From contig MCFH01000015.1 of NCBI GenBank assembly GCA_002104945.1, forward strand, positions 228,501 to 292,500: DNA of 64,000 nucleotides. The letters run 5' to 3'. This DNA comes from Piromyces finnis. Its lineage: Eukaryota > Neocallimastigomycota > Neocallimastigomycetes > Neocallimastigales > Neocallimastigaceae. Numbering within the stretch: the stretch's first letter is position 1; each line of letters opens with the position of its first letter. The position numbers and the translations under genes were made by a program. The notes below the pieces were generated by a model. It was not told the DNA's origin and ran no database searches. It saw nothing but the letters and a program-made list of their open reading frames with translations. Of this stretch, positions 1-18,800 are shown piece after piece.

Positions 1-84
1 TAAAAGTTATAAGGAATAGAATTAATCAAACCGATATCAAATCTATCGATTTATTTTTATTATCTCTTATAAATTAATTATATA

Positions 85-122
<38 letters not shown>

Positions 123-3060
123 CATATCTTGAATTTGGAAGTGGTATACCACAAATAGTATATATAAGTGGATCAGAAACAGACTTTTTATGAATATCAT
201 CATTATGATTATTACGGTTTTTTTTTTTTTTTTAAAAAAAAAAAAAGCTATTTAATTAATTGAAATAAAAAAGGTTTCTATAATAATTGTAATAATAGAA
301 ATGGTAATAATAAAAATTACCGGTTCTATAGGATAAATATTTAATAAATCACAAAGAAGTTCGGCAAGTCGTTGATTACTCATAATTCTAATTTGACTTT
401 CTTTTTGACTAATTTTTTTTTTTTTTAAAATTTTAAAATATTCAAATAATAATAATGATAATATAATAATAATAAAATGAAAAATAAAATAAAAAAAAAA
501 GGTTAATGGCATTAAATAAGTATTTATATGTTGATATACAGTTAAAAACTATCATAGAACAAAATAATTTATATAGAGAATATAGATAAAACATTACATC
601 ATTTCATGTTCAAATTCCTTTTTTGAACTTTCTAATTCATTCATTTTTTGATCATATTCTTCTAATTTTTTATTCAATAGGCCACGTTTGGTTACATTTG
701 AATTTCTAAATTCTTCTAATCGTTGAGTATCTTTTTTTTTTTTTTTTAATAAATAATAAATATTATTTATGATAATGATATATTATATAATAAATGATCT
801 ATATAGGTTCATTTATTTAAGTATTATTATTATTATTTTTTTTTTTCTTTACACTTACTTTCTTCAATGTTTAACATACTAATAACTAATTGATTTTCTA
901 ATAATGTTGATTCTGATTTATATTCAGTTGTTTTTAAATCCTATCATTTTAAAAGAATATATACATAAATATAAAATATATATATATTATATAAATAAGG
1001 GAAAGGGGAATTAAATATTTCATTTCTTATTAAACTTTCTAATGATAAATAAGTTTGTTAATATTTACAATATTATGCTTTTCTTTATATAATTTTAGTT
1101 TTTCTCTTAATGCTTTTTTCTTTTTATTTAACTCTAACTTTTCTTTTTTTAATTCTTCCTGTGCTTTATTAAGACTATTTTAATGAATTTCATAAAAGGA
1201 AAAAGGAAAAAGAGAAAGAATTTATTATTATTATTTTGAAGAGGATGGTTATTTTCTGTGAACTTTAACTATAAAAATTTACTTTATTAATATATCAGCG
1301 GAATAAGATTTTTTGACCTGTGTGTGGTCTACTTTAAATACATTAATCGCATTGCTTGATTCTTTTCTCATTTCCTTTTTTTTTTTTTTTATCGTTTTTA
1401 TTATTTCATATTATTGTAGTATCATGATATAAATATTTATATTTATTTTGATATTGTGTATATTTTTATTTAATTAAATAATAGTAAAAAAATAAATAAA
1501 TAAATAAATTTATTTTAAACATTATATATAGATAGATAGATAGAAATATTAATATAAAATTTACTGAACATTCTGAGCATTGAATGTAATAACCATTGGT
1601 ATATTCTAGTATTAAAGAATTCTTTGTAAATTCAGTTTTTAATACAGATAACTATTGGGTGTGTTGATAATAAATTTATTAAATTTTAGTTTATATTAAT
1701 TGAATAAAAAAAAAAAAAAGAAAGAAAGAAATTTAAAATATATTTATATGGTAGGTGGTAGGGTTGAGTATTGAATTTAATAGACATCAGCATATATTGA
1801 TAGTTTTATACATACATCAGTTCCAACATATACTAATAACTTTCCTTCTATTTTATTTGTGAATAATAAAATTGGATTTTTATTGTCTTTTCCTGAAATA
1901 ATCCAAACTTTAACTATAAAATGTATTTTATTGGAATAATAATAATAATAATAATAAAAAAGATATACATATATATATATTTATAATAATAATAATAAAA
2001 AAGATATACATATATATATTTATAATAATAATAATAATAAAATAATTATACCATAAAATTAATTCAAAATTAAGGTTTAATATTCTATTCAAAATTTAAA
2101 TTTCAAAATTGAATTTCAAAATTAAAATTTCAATTTAACATTATTTTTTTTTTCTTCTGAATTTAATATAATATATATTTTAATAGGAGGAGAAAAAAAG
2201 GATATCAGGCAATTGAACATTCACCCCAGAAGGAAACATTAATCTGTCTAATGGATTCCATGTTGGATTCTGTTATTATTCATTTTATGATAATAATTTG
2301 GATATAAATTGTTTTTATTTTTATTATTATTTTATTTTAATTGTATATATTATATTTAAAATTATTTTTATTTTAATAAATATATACCAATGAGTTTTTT
2401 ATTATATCACTTTTAAAAAATTCTTTTTGTTCTTCTTTGTAATAAAAATATATAAAGATATGTATATATTTTTAATTTATTGTTGAGTTTATATATTTTT
2501 GATATACAATAAAATATAAAAGATATAAAAATAGGACTATTATATATTCTATTGTTTTTACTAATATTTATTATTACTATTACTATTATTATTACTATTA
2601 TTATTGTTATATTATTATTGTCATTTTAATTCAAATTTTATTTATACCATCAGCTGTTAATAAAGTATAATAAACACTATATAAATTTGAAATGTTATCG
2701 TCTTTTTCAAGTTGTCTTGCTGAAATTGACTTTAATTGTTTAATTCGAGGCTATACAATTATATATATGCTTTAAAATTTAAATATGTACTTTTATTTAT
2801 TCTTTTTTTTAAAAAAAATATATAAAATAAAATGGAGGAATGGTCATGGTTACCGTAAGAATTAATGGTTGTGGTAATTCCTTTATAATGGAAATTAGGT
2901 TTAAATTATAATAATAAATAAATAAATTTTAATAATTAAAGAATTAAAATTGTATAATTAGGAAAGATTGACTTTTATTCATTTATTATTTTTTTTAATA
3001 AGTAAATAAAATATAAAAATAATAATTTACTTCATGGAATTGACATGATTGTATGGTCAT
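1..3060 (-). CDS. UVRAG/VPS38-like autophagy and endosome protein (3' end outside window)
   Basis: Subunit of the Beclin-type class III PI3-kinase complex in endosomal traffic and autophagy, by family. Rebuilt exons: 3031-3060 (start ATG 3060), 2854-2880, 2648-2750, 2388-2434, 2225-2269, 1816-1913, 1565-1651, 1283-1374, 1069-1174, 859-940, 598-730, 321-408 and 120-183. At least one small exon between 2225 and 1913 could not be placed. Recognised blocks in order: RIKQLKSISAR; the C2-like strand KSDIIKNSLNPTW; VKVWIISGKDN; LEYTNGYY; VKKSYSADILI; a Lys/Glu-rich coiled coil; then LLNIYPIEP and CGIPLPNS of the C-terminal BARA2/UVRAG domain. Each has its counterpart, in the same order, in animal UVRAG as I remember it. 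Nearly all boundaries are GT-AG and phases agree across the placed exons. The final domain continues past position 1; an exon may begin near 48. Confidence in the family is high, in single exon ends moderate. Confidence 0.85.
1926..2042. repeat. Intronic tandem duplication with AAT and TA microsatellites
   Basis: Two near-identical copies of a roughly 50-bp block made of (AAT)n, AAAAAGATATACATATATATA and TTTAT, followed by a third AAT run. It lies in an intron of the UVRAG-like gene, between the exons at 1816-1913 and 2225-2269. Confidence 0.8.
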
Positions 3061-6000
3061 TTTTTTTTTTTTAGATAAAATACATTAAAAATATTTATAT
3101 TTGAAAGCGTAACTTGGTGATTTATATATACATATTTTGGACTGATATATAAGTGTTAAATTATTAAATATAGTTTTAAACTAGTAATAATAACAAAGGC
3201 AAAGAATACAAAAATATAAAATAAAAAGAAAGTAGTTTAATATTATAAACTAAGAGAGAAAAAAAAATAATAATTATAAAAAATTTTAATATAAAAAAAT
3301 TTTAATTAAAAGTTACCATTACCTTAGAAAAAAAAAAAAAAAAAAAAAAAAAGAGGTTAATGGTTTACATGCCTTTTTTGATACAAGCATTCATTCATTT
3401 TACTAATTTAAAATATAAAAAAAATATAATCTATATATAATAGGTATTTTTATTTATTCATCATTTTATTTCATGTTTATATCTGTTATAAATATGTACA
3501 ATATTTTTTTTTTTTTTCCTTAATTATTAGATTAATTTATCATTATCATTAATAACAAAGTGTTACAAAAAAAAAGATTTTCCAGACATTACAATGCTTT
3601 AATTATTTTTCTTGTATGGTTTATTTATTTTAATATCACCTACAAAAGTAAGGACATCGCACTTTAAAAGATTAAGAATAATCATCTAAATTTTATTGAT
3701 TTGGTTTATAAAACAACTTTTTTTTTTTTTTTTTTGATGGATTTAACACTTGTGTAACATTTTTTTTATAATAAAAATCACACATTACAAATTTATCCAT
3801 AGGATTTATATTTTATCCTAGATTTTTTGGTTGATTTAGCCACAATTTCTAACCTGACAAAAATTGTTCTCTGGATAAAATCTAGCCAGAAAAATCAAAA
3901 AATGGCAAAATGGACATGTATTCTAAATTTTGATTTTTTTAACAATATAAAAATATACATTATATTCGATTTTTTTTTAATAGTCATTATTAGAAGCATT
4001 AAATCTACTAGCATAATTGGGTTATATTTCTTTAATATTAACTTTTTTTTTGGTAATTGCATAAAATCTACTACTAATGTTAACTTTTATTAGCTAATAA
4101 TTATGCTTTGTTTTAATGAATGTAAAATGTTTTCATGCAATTGAATTAACAAATTATTGTGGTTAAAGTTATGTTTAACGATGTTGTACTAACTGAAATA
4201 TTTAATCTTTATTCTTTAAATTAACTATTAATTAAGATTCCTTAATAGTTTTGGTATCATTATTAATATAAATAAAAAAAATACCTTATATTAAAGGAAA
4301 ATCAATAATAGTACATCTTAGTTGTTTACTCGATTTAATATTTACTATTTTAGTATAATTTAATTTTTTTTTCACCATTTTATCAAAACATCTTTTATTT
4401 ATTTTTTGTTGAGTAGCATAGCCACCTAAAAGAATTAAACTTCTTAAGCATACATGTTTAATAAAAATATTATTTTTTCATATGAACCAAATAAACAAAT
4501 AATAGATATATAATATTATAATATTATATATATTTCATTAATTATTATAACAATTAAAAAAAATTATAACATTTATTCAATAAACTTTTAATTTTTAAAG
4601 CAATTAAATAATAATTTTTTTTCTAGCTTAGAACTTCATTATGATAAAAGGTATAAACTTTAATAAATTTATCTTTTTTTTATTTATTATTTTAAAATAG
4701 TTTTTTTTAGAGTGTAGCATTGAAAATTGGTTTTTTTATATTTCAATAATAATATATATTAATAGTATTATTAATATTCAAATAATAAATAAATAATACA
4801 TGGACTTTATTTAATTACAAGGTTATTCAAATTGAGTTTTAAAAGTATTATAGGGTAGTTTATATATAGTTTAGTTTAGCCTCTATTAGTTTTTTTCATT
4901 TTATATTGAAGATATGAAATGTAATAGTATATGTTAGAATATAATTTATAAAAAATATAAATGAATGGAATTTCTCTTTTTTTTTAAAAAAAAAAAAAAA
5001 GTATAAAACGAATGGAATAATATCTTCAAACTATTTTTTAAAAATATATCAAAAGAGGGAGGGATAAAATTAAATTTTTTTAAAATTTTATTTAATAATT
5101 AATATATCCATTTATTTAATTTACTTATAAAATTTATCTATAACATTCATTTATATATGATATAATTTATTTAAACTTATACCTATTTATTTATATTTAT
5201 TTATATCTTTAGTTAATAATGACATATTTAAACCAAGTTTCTGTAATATTGACATACCTGGTTAATAATACTGCCGATACTCATTCTAAATCATTATTAT
5301 TATGATTAAATGATGTAGAATGGATGAATAATATCCAATAATAATTTGAATATATCACGTGTTTATCAATGTGATACGGGTTAATTTTATGTAGAAAGAA
5401 TTAAACTTTAATTAATATATATTTTATTAATAATTTTATTTATAACGTTCCAATATTTCTATTCTGTCTAAATACTAAAACGTTCTGTCGTTGTCAAATA
5501 TTAAAATTCTAACTAAAACAAGAAGCCCTTTTTAATAATATTTATTCTAGTCTATTTATACTAATGAGGCTTACTTAATAATTAATTGTCCAATTATAAG
5601 GCTAGAACTATATGGATCATTCATTTACATTATTCTTTTACATTACATGATATTACATTTGTCATACATTTACATTATATTCTTATACATTGTAGAAATA
5701 ATTAATATTATAATAAAACTATATAAATTTAATATTAGGAAAAATTACTAATATAATAATATGTTCAAGTCACATATTATTTTTATATCAAATGGATATA
5801 TATATTAAAAACTATATAAATGCTAAATTACATAAGATACAAATTTTGAAAGTTTGAAAGCATTTTTCAAAGTGTCTAGTTTCTTAAGAAATCTAAATAG
5901 ACTAAATATAAAAAAAGATCAAGGTAGAAAATGATTTTATAAAGATAGGGAATCACACGTTTTTTTTTTTTTTTTTTTGTTTTTTACTTTTGTTATACTA

Positions 6001-8531
6001 GAAAATTAACAGTCATAGAAAAATAAAAATAATAATTAATAAAATAATAAAAAACAAAATTTAATTTAAATTTCTATTTCGGCGGTTTTTTGATTAATTT
6101 CATTAGTATAAGAGTTCCCATGGTATAAAATTGTCACAATCACAAATAAATTTAATTCGCGTATATAGGTATTCAACAATGTTAAGAATATAAAATTGTC
6201 ATAAATATATTATTTTCAAATTAAATTTTTTAAGATCTTTTTCTTTTCCCCTTTGGTTATATTATTTTTAGTGTTAAACGACATTGCATCCATCCATTTA
6301 AACACTAAGAATCGAATAAAAACTAGTTTAGTACTTTTATGCTATTTCTTTCTACCTTTAAAATATTCTATTCTTGACCACCCTATTTATAATGCACGCT
6401 ATATATTAATATTTTTTTTTTTTTTACCTCTTCTAAATTAACTTAATGGTATAGAAAAATAAATGAAAATATAATTATATTATTATTATTTTTATAATAC
6501 CCATCTTTTTTTTTTGTCCTTAATGAATTTTTATATTATGAAAAAAACAATCCATCCAACCAAATCACATCCTTACATAAAAGTTTTGCTATTAATGAAA
6601 AGAAATCTAAACTATGGATTTAATAGATATGATAGAGAAATTTAATTATTTTCAATGGAAAAAAAAGGATAAAATGAATGAAAATAAGTCCAAAAGCTTT
6701 CCAGCATTGTACCCATTTTCATTCTTTCCAATGATTTTCAGGAATAATTCTTTAACACTAAATAATTTAAATAGTTTTATAAATTTCCATATTTCATAAT
6801 ATTCAATACAATAATTTATTTTTCTTTATTCAACATTATTTATTTGTAGGAATGTGTAAATTTAATAATTCATCATTTCTTTTTTAAAAAAGAAAAAAAA
6901 AATTAGAATATAAAATTAAAACTTGAAATTGATATATAAAATGAAAACTAATTTCTAAAATGAATCTTTTTTTACTCTCAATTTCAATACCCAATACTAT
7001 TTTTCTATTTTTATGTTTTGAAGCCAATACAAATTAATGAAATGAATTTTTTATATACTATTTTACACTTGATGCTAATATTAATCAATGAAATAAAATT
7101 TTCTTTTTTCTATTTTCAAAATTTTAAATTAACCAGTAATGTAATAAAAAAAAAAAAAAGGAAAAATAAAACGGTATTATCCCCATAATTTTCTAATATA
7201 AAGAGAAATTATAAAAAAAAAAAAAAGGAAGAAGTTTTCATTCTGCTATTCCAACTTAAAACCCAATATGTTTCAACTTTCCACTAAACTAATCAAAATA
7301 AAGGTTAAAAAAAAAAAAAAAGAAAAAAAAGAAAGGCTAACACCAACAGAAGATGAATATCTTTTAAAATTTTACCTGAAATTTAACTTTTGAGCTTTTT
7401 AACATTAATGGATTATAATGCTAATATTATATTTGGGAAATTCTAATTTGTTAATCTATATCTCATAGAACTTCTTCATTGGATAAAGGTAAATGAATTC
7501 CATATATTTTTATATTTTTTGATATACATTAAATTATGTATTAAATTATCAAATGCAATGAATGAAATTGAAAATATATGATTGAGATTTCCTTTTTCAA
7601 AAAGATATAAAAATGAATTATCATGTTAAATATAAAATGTATTAATATTGTACATACATAAATGAAAAATAGTAGCAATCAAGCTTTAACAAAAAAAAAA
7701 AAAAAAAAAAGATAAGGATGGAAAATATAAAATAGTCAAGGGATCAATCTTAAATGCACAGAATACATTATGTAAAATATCTTTTTTGTACGTATATCAA
7801 TTTTTAAATCAAAAATTTATTAACTTTTTGATTTTTTATTAATCCAATTTTCATTTAAAAAAAAAAAAAAAAAAAAGATATTTATATTAAAAACTATATT
7901 AAAAATGACTCATCTTTATATATTACAATATAATAGTAATGATAGATTATGATAATGAAACATACAATTTAAAAAAAAAAAAAAAAAAATCAACAATAAT
8001 AATATATAATATTTTTGAATATTGCTATTATTGGTAATACATAATTCAACATCTTTTCTTTCTTGTAATTCAATAGTAATATATATTATTTTGAATTCCG
8101 TAATTTATTCTCCCAATCTTTTTTATTATTTAGATCAAATAATCCAATGGTTATAAAGAGATCCTTGGTAGGATGACCAAAATTTTTTTTTTTTATTCAA
8201 ATACAGAAATTCTAAAAAATATATATATATAATAAAAAAAAAAGACAATATTTAAAGAGAAAAAAAACAATAGTAATAAAAATAATAATGAAATAACAAA
8301 AATAACAAAAACAATAATGATAAGCATAATAATAACACGAAAGAATAATAAATAAATAAATAAAATATTTAAGTCTTTAATTATATTTTTATTTTTTCGT
8401 ATATTAATTTGTTTAAAAAACAGGTAAAAAAAAAAGTCTGTCTTTTGGTTGTTGGATAAAGTTTGGTATCTAAATAAAAAAAATATAAAAATTAAAAAAA
8501 AAAAACTTGGCATATCATTATACTATAATTT

Positions 8532-8567
<36 letters not shown>

Positions 8568-8897
8568 GAATAGGAAAAGTATATAGAACATTTTGTTTTT
8601 GTTTTTGTTTTTTTTTTTCATTTAAAGTTTAATAAAAAATGAATAAATAAATAAATAGATTCACCAACCCTTATTATTATTACTTTAATATTAAATACAA
8701 AAAAATTCAAGTAAAAAAACAAATATAAACAATAAAATAACTAAAATAAATAAGAAAAAAAGAGTCATAAAAAAAAAAGTATTATTATTATATAATATAT
8801 ATTTTGTTGTTGTTTTTTTTTTTTTTTTTGAATAATACTATATATGGTTTATGTTTCCATTAATAATTTATATCTTTTGTTGTTATTAGTAAAATAA
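3061..8897. other. Long intergenic region, no gene resolved
   Basis: AT-rich DNA with many A and T homopolymers. No extended family-like ORF was found. Two short stretches look exon-like but could not be built into genes: 7711-7771 on the plus strand (DKDGKYKIVKGS...) ending at a possible GT donor, and about 8084-8185 on the minus strand (FGHPTKDLFITIGLFDL...). A possible dispersed-repeat copy lies at about 3806-3895. The reading frames at 3827, 6253 and 6614 have no coding character that I can recognise. Confidence 0.5.
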
Positions 8898-13475
<4,578 letters not shown>

Positions 13476-15264
13476 TATTATATGATATTTTTATATGAAA
13501 TATTTAATGTTTTAATTAGGTATATTTTTTTCTACTTTTCAAATTGAAATAATATATCTTCTTTTTGTTGTTATTATTGTGGTATGGTAGTAGTTATTAG
13601 TTTTATTTATTTTTAAAATTTAAAAATGAATTTTTTATTTATAATAACATAAATTGGTAATGTTAATGAAAAAAAAAAAAAAAAAAAATTAAACTACAAT
13701 TTCAAAAATTTAATTATTCCTTTCTTCAAATATTAATAATACTATTATTATTTAATAGTTAAAAGTTTTTAAAAAGCAATAAATAAATAAATAACACTTT
13801 TATATTTTTAAAAGATATTTAAGTAAAGCTGATTAATTAATAGAGTTCTTCTTTTAAAATAAAAAAAAAGCTTTTGCTTCACCTACAAAGCAACCAAAAA
13901 AAAAAAAAAATATACCTTAATAAAAAAAAAAAGTAATAAAAATTTTTACATATATTACTAAGATTTTAATATAAAAAATTAAATCTTTTAATTTATTGAG
14001 TTTTAATATAAAAAAAATAATTTGTTTTTCAGGCAGTTCTAGGGAAAAACAATTATTTCATCACTTTAATCTTGAGTGAAAGCATTAATAAATAAAACTA
14101 TTTCTTTTATTATTATACTACCTTTTTCTTTTTCCTTTCTATAGAGACTTTTTACCTGACAATTTACTAATAAAATATATAGATATAAAATGTCAATTAA
14201 TATGAAATGACTTAAAAAAGTGTATTTTACAGGGAAATTTCCAATTTAAATTAATTTTCTTTAATATATTTATTTATTCATTCATTCATTCATTCATTCA
14301 CATATATAGTTATACATTTATTTATTTACTTATTTATTTATTTATTCATTCATTCATTCATTCACATATATAGTTATACATTTATTTATTTACTTATTTA
14401 TTTATTTATTATTTATTTATTTATTCATTCATTCATTCATTTATTAATTTATCTGCTTATCAATTTCCATAAAAATTATTTCCATAAATTAATAAAGGAA
14501 TTATTTAATATATAATATATTAATAATAAATTTGTCATTTTTTTCCTTTTTTTTTACATAATTTTTAATATATAAATAATATATATATAAATAATACATT
14601 TAATAGAAAATCAATATTGGCTAATATATAAATATAAAAAGATAATTCATTTTTTAAATTATAATTAATGGATTAACTATTATATAATTAGTAAAATGTT
14701 AAGTATATTATTATAGTAAATACTTTGGGTAGTTTGAAGGCAAAGAATGTCATTATATTCAAATGTATAGAAATTGATCATAATAATAATTATACAAGTA
14801 ACAAATAACTTTAATAAAGCATCCATACCATAAATCTTTAACAAAAAAAGTGTTGCATGAGCATCCTATTATATATATTAACAGTAGAGTTTTTGTCTTT
14901 TTAGTCTATTAACAAAATTCAAAAAATATTTTGTTTTTGTTTTTCCTTTTTTAATTAATAATTATATATTATGAAATATATAAAATATATATTAATTATA
15001 TATGAAATGAGTTGATAGGCTTTCACTTTTACTTTTATTTTAATATAAAAAAATAAATTGGTAAAATAAATAAACATATTAAAATTATTTAAGTAATGAT
15101 AAAGTATATATTATTCCAATAAATAATATATATATTGTATACATACATAATATATAATAAAATATAATTTTCCTTTTTATTAAATTGATTTAAATTGATA
15201 TGCTTCCATATAATAGAATAGAATAGAATATATTAATATTCTTTATTATTAATAATATGAAACA
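13476..15264. other. Intergenic region, nothing coding seen
   Basis: The upstream region of the velvet gene. It is AT-rich, with A-runs at 13671-13688 and a tetranucleotide repeat block (14273-14445). No exon-like stretch was recognised. Confidence 0.6.
14273..14445. repeat. ATTC/ATTT repeat with 64-bp tandem duplication
   Basis: CATT and TTTA tetranucleotide arrays containing two copies, 64 bp apart, of CACATATATAGTTATACATT (starts 14299 and 14363). A partial third array follows. Confidence 0.85.
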
Positions 15265-15880
15265 TTCATTCCGTGAGACTTCAACCAAAAAAAAAAAGCG
15301 CTGAAAAGGCAGATTCATAACCAAAAAAAAGGCATTACAAAAAGATAGCTCAATCCTATGCATGGTATATAAAAGAGTGTTGTATTTTAGCCTTAAAATA
15401 CTCTAATATTTATGCTTATGATAATAAAAAAAAAAGACCTCACATTACTAAAAAAACACATAAAACTGAAGTAAATGTCATTTTAATTTTTATTTACAAA
15501 AACTATCAGTTTTTCACAGGCATGTTGCTAATTGATTAAGAAAGGATACTTGTGTATTTTGACATAGCCTAAGTCACCACTTATAAAGTTCTAATTTAAA
15601 ATGTACCATGTACATTTGACCCTCTCAGGCCGACTAGACGAATGCTATTATCATGGTAGTAACTTAGAAAGTGCATTAATACTTATCTGAATATTATAAC
15701 CTAATCCATGGCAAAACCCAATGGAGAAAATACACAAGCGCTGACATCTTCAGGGTTGAACTAAAAGTCTTATGCATGCTAAGGATACGCCATAACAACC
15801 AGGATAAAAACTGAAACAGAAAAAACTACTTTTAGCATAAACTCCAGGTCAATTCACATAAGAGTTAAGATGATAATAAG
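15265..15880. other. GC-richer island of unknown origin
   Basis: A roughly 600-bp stretch whose base composition stands out: 26 of 60 bases are G or C in 15601-15660, in surroundings of mostly A/T. It has no long ORF; all six frames carry stops. Frames such as MYHVHLTLSGRLDECYYHG (+, from 15601) are short and unrecognised. The octamer AGCGCTGA occurs twice (about 15297 and 15736). A decayed mobile element, a decayed transferred gene or an RNA gene would all fit; none can be shown. Confidence 0.5.
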
Positions 15881-18800
15881 TTAATATAAAATTAATAAAA
15901 AATATAATCTTGATTTTGTAATAAAGTTCCAAAGATAATAAGATATAATAAAATAAGTGATAGGAACTTTAGTAATATTAATAGTGAATAAACAGTTTAC
16001 TTGTATAAGAAAGAAAGATACCTATTTAAATATGTATTATTAATAAATAAGTGTATAAATACAAAGTATAATATAGTTTAATAAAGAAAGATAAATATCT
16101 AATAATAATAAATGTTTTTTTTTTTTGTTTAAATAATAATAATAATTATTCAAACTCTTATTATTATTATTATTTATTATTAATTTTAGGATTTTGTTTA
16201 TTATGTTAAAAAAAACTATTAAAATAGATGAAATTTATATGACTGAATGTCATGTGTACGCATACATCAATGAAATTTACATTAAATTTATGATTTACAT
16301 AAAATAATGCTATTACCACAAATAATTCTAATTATACATAGAAATATCTATTTTCTGATATCACGTGTCTTAAATTTTCATTTTTCTCTCAAAATTCAAG
16401 CTTAAATAACACGTGTAAATCTGTAATTCCAATGATATAAATGATTTATCCATGAATAAAAGTTTGAGAAATAAAGTAACACTAAAATATCAAGAAAGAT
16501 TTACTTAAAAAGACAAATTCTTATATGAAATAAAACAAATATATTTCTTTTTTTTATTTTATTATTATTCTATCCTATTTCACCATTTCATTCTTTTCTT
16601 TTTTAAAAAAAAATTAATAGTAATATTTTTATTAAATTTCATGAAAAAATTAATGTTAATTTTTTTAATAGCTGCATAACAATTTGAAGAAAAAAAGGTT
16701 TAATTTTTTTAATTAATTTTCTTACACATGAATTATTAATTTTTAACCTTTTTTTTTTAAATAAATATATAAAATTTGAAAAGAAAAATAAAAGTCTATT
16801 TAAATATTATTTATGCAAAAATTAAGGACTTTCCAAGGGAATAAATAATCTTAACTTTCTATATAAAGAGTAGTTCATACAACTCTTCATTGAATATTAA
16901 ATAATAGGTTTAGTTATGTATGTATGTATGTATGTATTATAATAGAGTCAATAAAATACTCAAACTATTTTTAGTATTTCTATTAAAAAAATGATTGAAA
17001 ATAATGGTGTTTTTTTCTTTTTTTTTTTTTTTTTTTTTAGTATACCATATTTAACTATTAAAAATACTTTTATAATATTAATTAAAAAATGATAATAATA
17101 ATAAAAAGTTTTAAAGAAAAGGACATTAATATACTTGACTTTTGATAGTTTTAAAAATTTTCACATAATAATATATAGCAATCGTTATTAATTGTGTTTT
17201 ATATTTTGATTTTCTATGTACGGATTTTAAAAAAAGGTTAATGAATATTTATTTTTATAGGAATATTTTTTTGAACGACAACCGTTACAATAATTTAATA
17301 TTGTATGATAATATTATTTTTATAGACATTCATCAAAAATAATTATTTAATTTTAAAAGTTGGGCTATATCTTTTAACAATATATCATCTATATATTAAA
17401 ATCTTTTTGAATTTAATAAATAATTCTATAAAGTTTTTGAACAATCCATATAATTTATGTAATATTATTGAATCATTAATAATGAGAAATTTAGTTTATG
17501 TCTTTTACAAATTTGTATTTCTTTTTAAGTAGAAAAAAAAAAGTTAATAATCCTATTTGATGCTATTAAATTATAAAGTAAAATGTTTTTAAAAAAAATA
17601 TATATTTAATGTTGAATGTAATATACTATATTTTATTATTAATGAATTATAATATGTTTAATGAAGCTTTTTTTATTATTCTAAAATCTTTATTGTCAAT
17701 AAAAATTTTAAATTGAAACGTAAAATTCTCTTTTTATTTACATCTATACATATTTATTATTATAAATACAAATTAATTATAGGAGAATGTTTTATTAATG
17801 AGCACTGATTCTAACTGTATTACATGTGTTTTGACATCTTTCTCTCATCCTATTATGACATATGTATTGAAATGTATTTGGTTGTATTGTGTTAGACTAA
17901 GTATTTAAGTCACAATGTAAATATAAATAATATGTAGTTTAAATAGAATGTAGCTTAATAATTTCCATCTTCTTGAATAATTATAATAGTAACTTTAAAG
18001 AAATGTTAACTTTTTCCTATTCATAAATGATTTTGGCTCTACTGGTTCATCATACAGTATCTTTAGCATGGACACTTATTAATTCATATACATTGATGCT
18101 TGTCCTTGTATGATATTTTTATTTTAAAAATTAAAAATTAGATTATTTATTTAGTTACTTTATCAACTTGTTTATCTATAGATATTTTGTACCTAGCGAT
18201 TCTTCCTTATGAATTAAGATATACACACACAGTTAAATTTATTTAAACCCATAAAAACATTTAATTTCAAATACTATCTCATTTGTTAGTCACTTGAAAG
18301 AATCGATATTACTTCTAATATTTGTGAGGACAAGAATAAACTATAATAAAAGTTTATTTGGTACACTGTCCTTATTATTATGTGGAAAAATAGGTTAAGA
18401 ATTTAAAAAAAATTTCTTCCTTATTAATTACATAGCTTTAGTAAAAATTAAGGAGCCCCCCCCCATAAAACTATATAGTATTCTTTTGAAAACATTTCTA
18501 TTAAGTTTTATTAAAGAAAAAGATACAAAAACCAATGTATATTTTATAATTTAATGTATCTTTTGACTTTTTATAAAAAAATATATCATTGACAATTTAA
18601 TAATAAAAAAAAATTCATTAAAAAAGTTTAAAATAGATATTATGTTTTCTTTTTCATTAAATAGTTTAAGAATATGTATTAAAAGGTATGAATAATAGTA
18701 GAAAAAATAATAATAATTAAATATATATATATTATATATATATATTAAAAATATTTAAATTTTTGTTGACAACAAAAAATATTATTATGATTGATTATTG

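Noticed and set aside
252-512. 86-codon minus-strand frame as an independent gene
   Set aside because: Only 321-408 is coding: it is one exon of the UVRAG-like gene (LLNIYPIEP). The rest is intron read-through.
6253-6799. Two 61-62 codon frames as small genes
   Set aside because: No family resemblance, no splice partners, and residue use typical of chance frames in AT-rich DNA.
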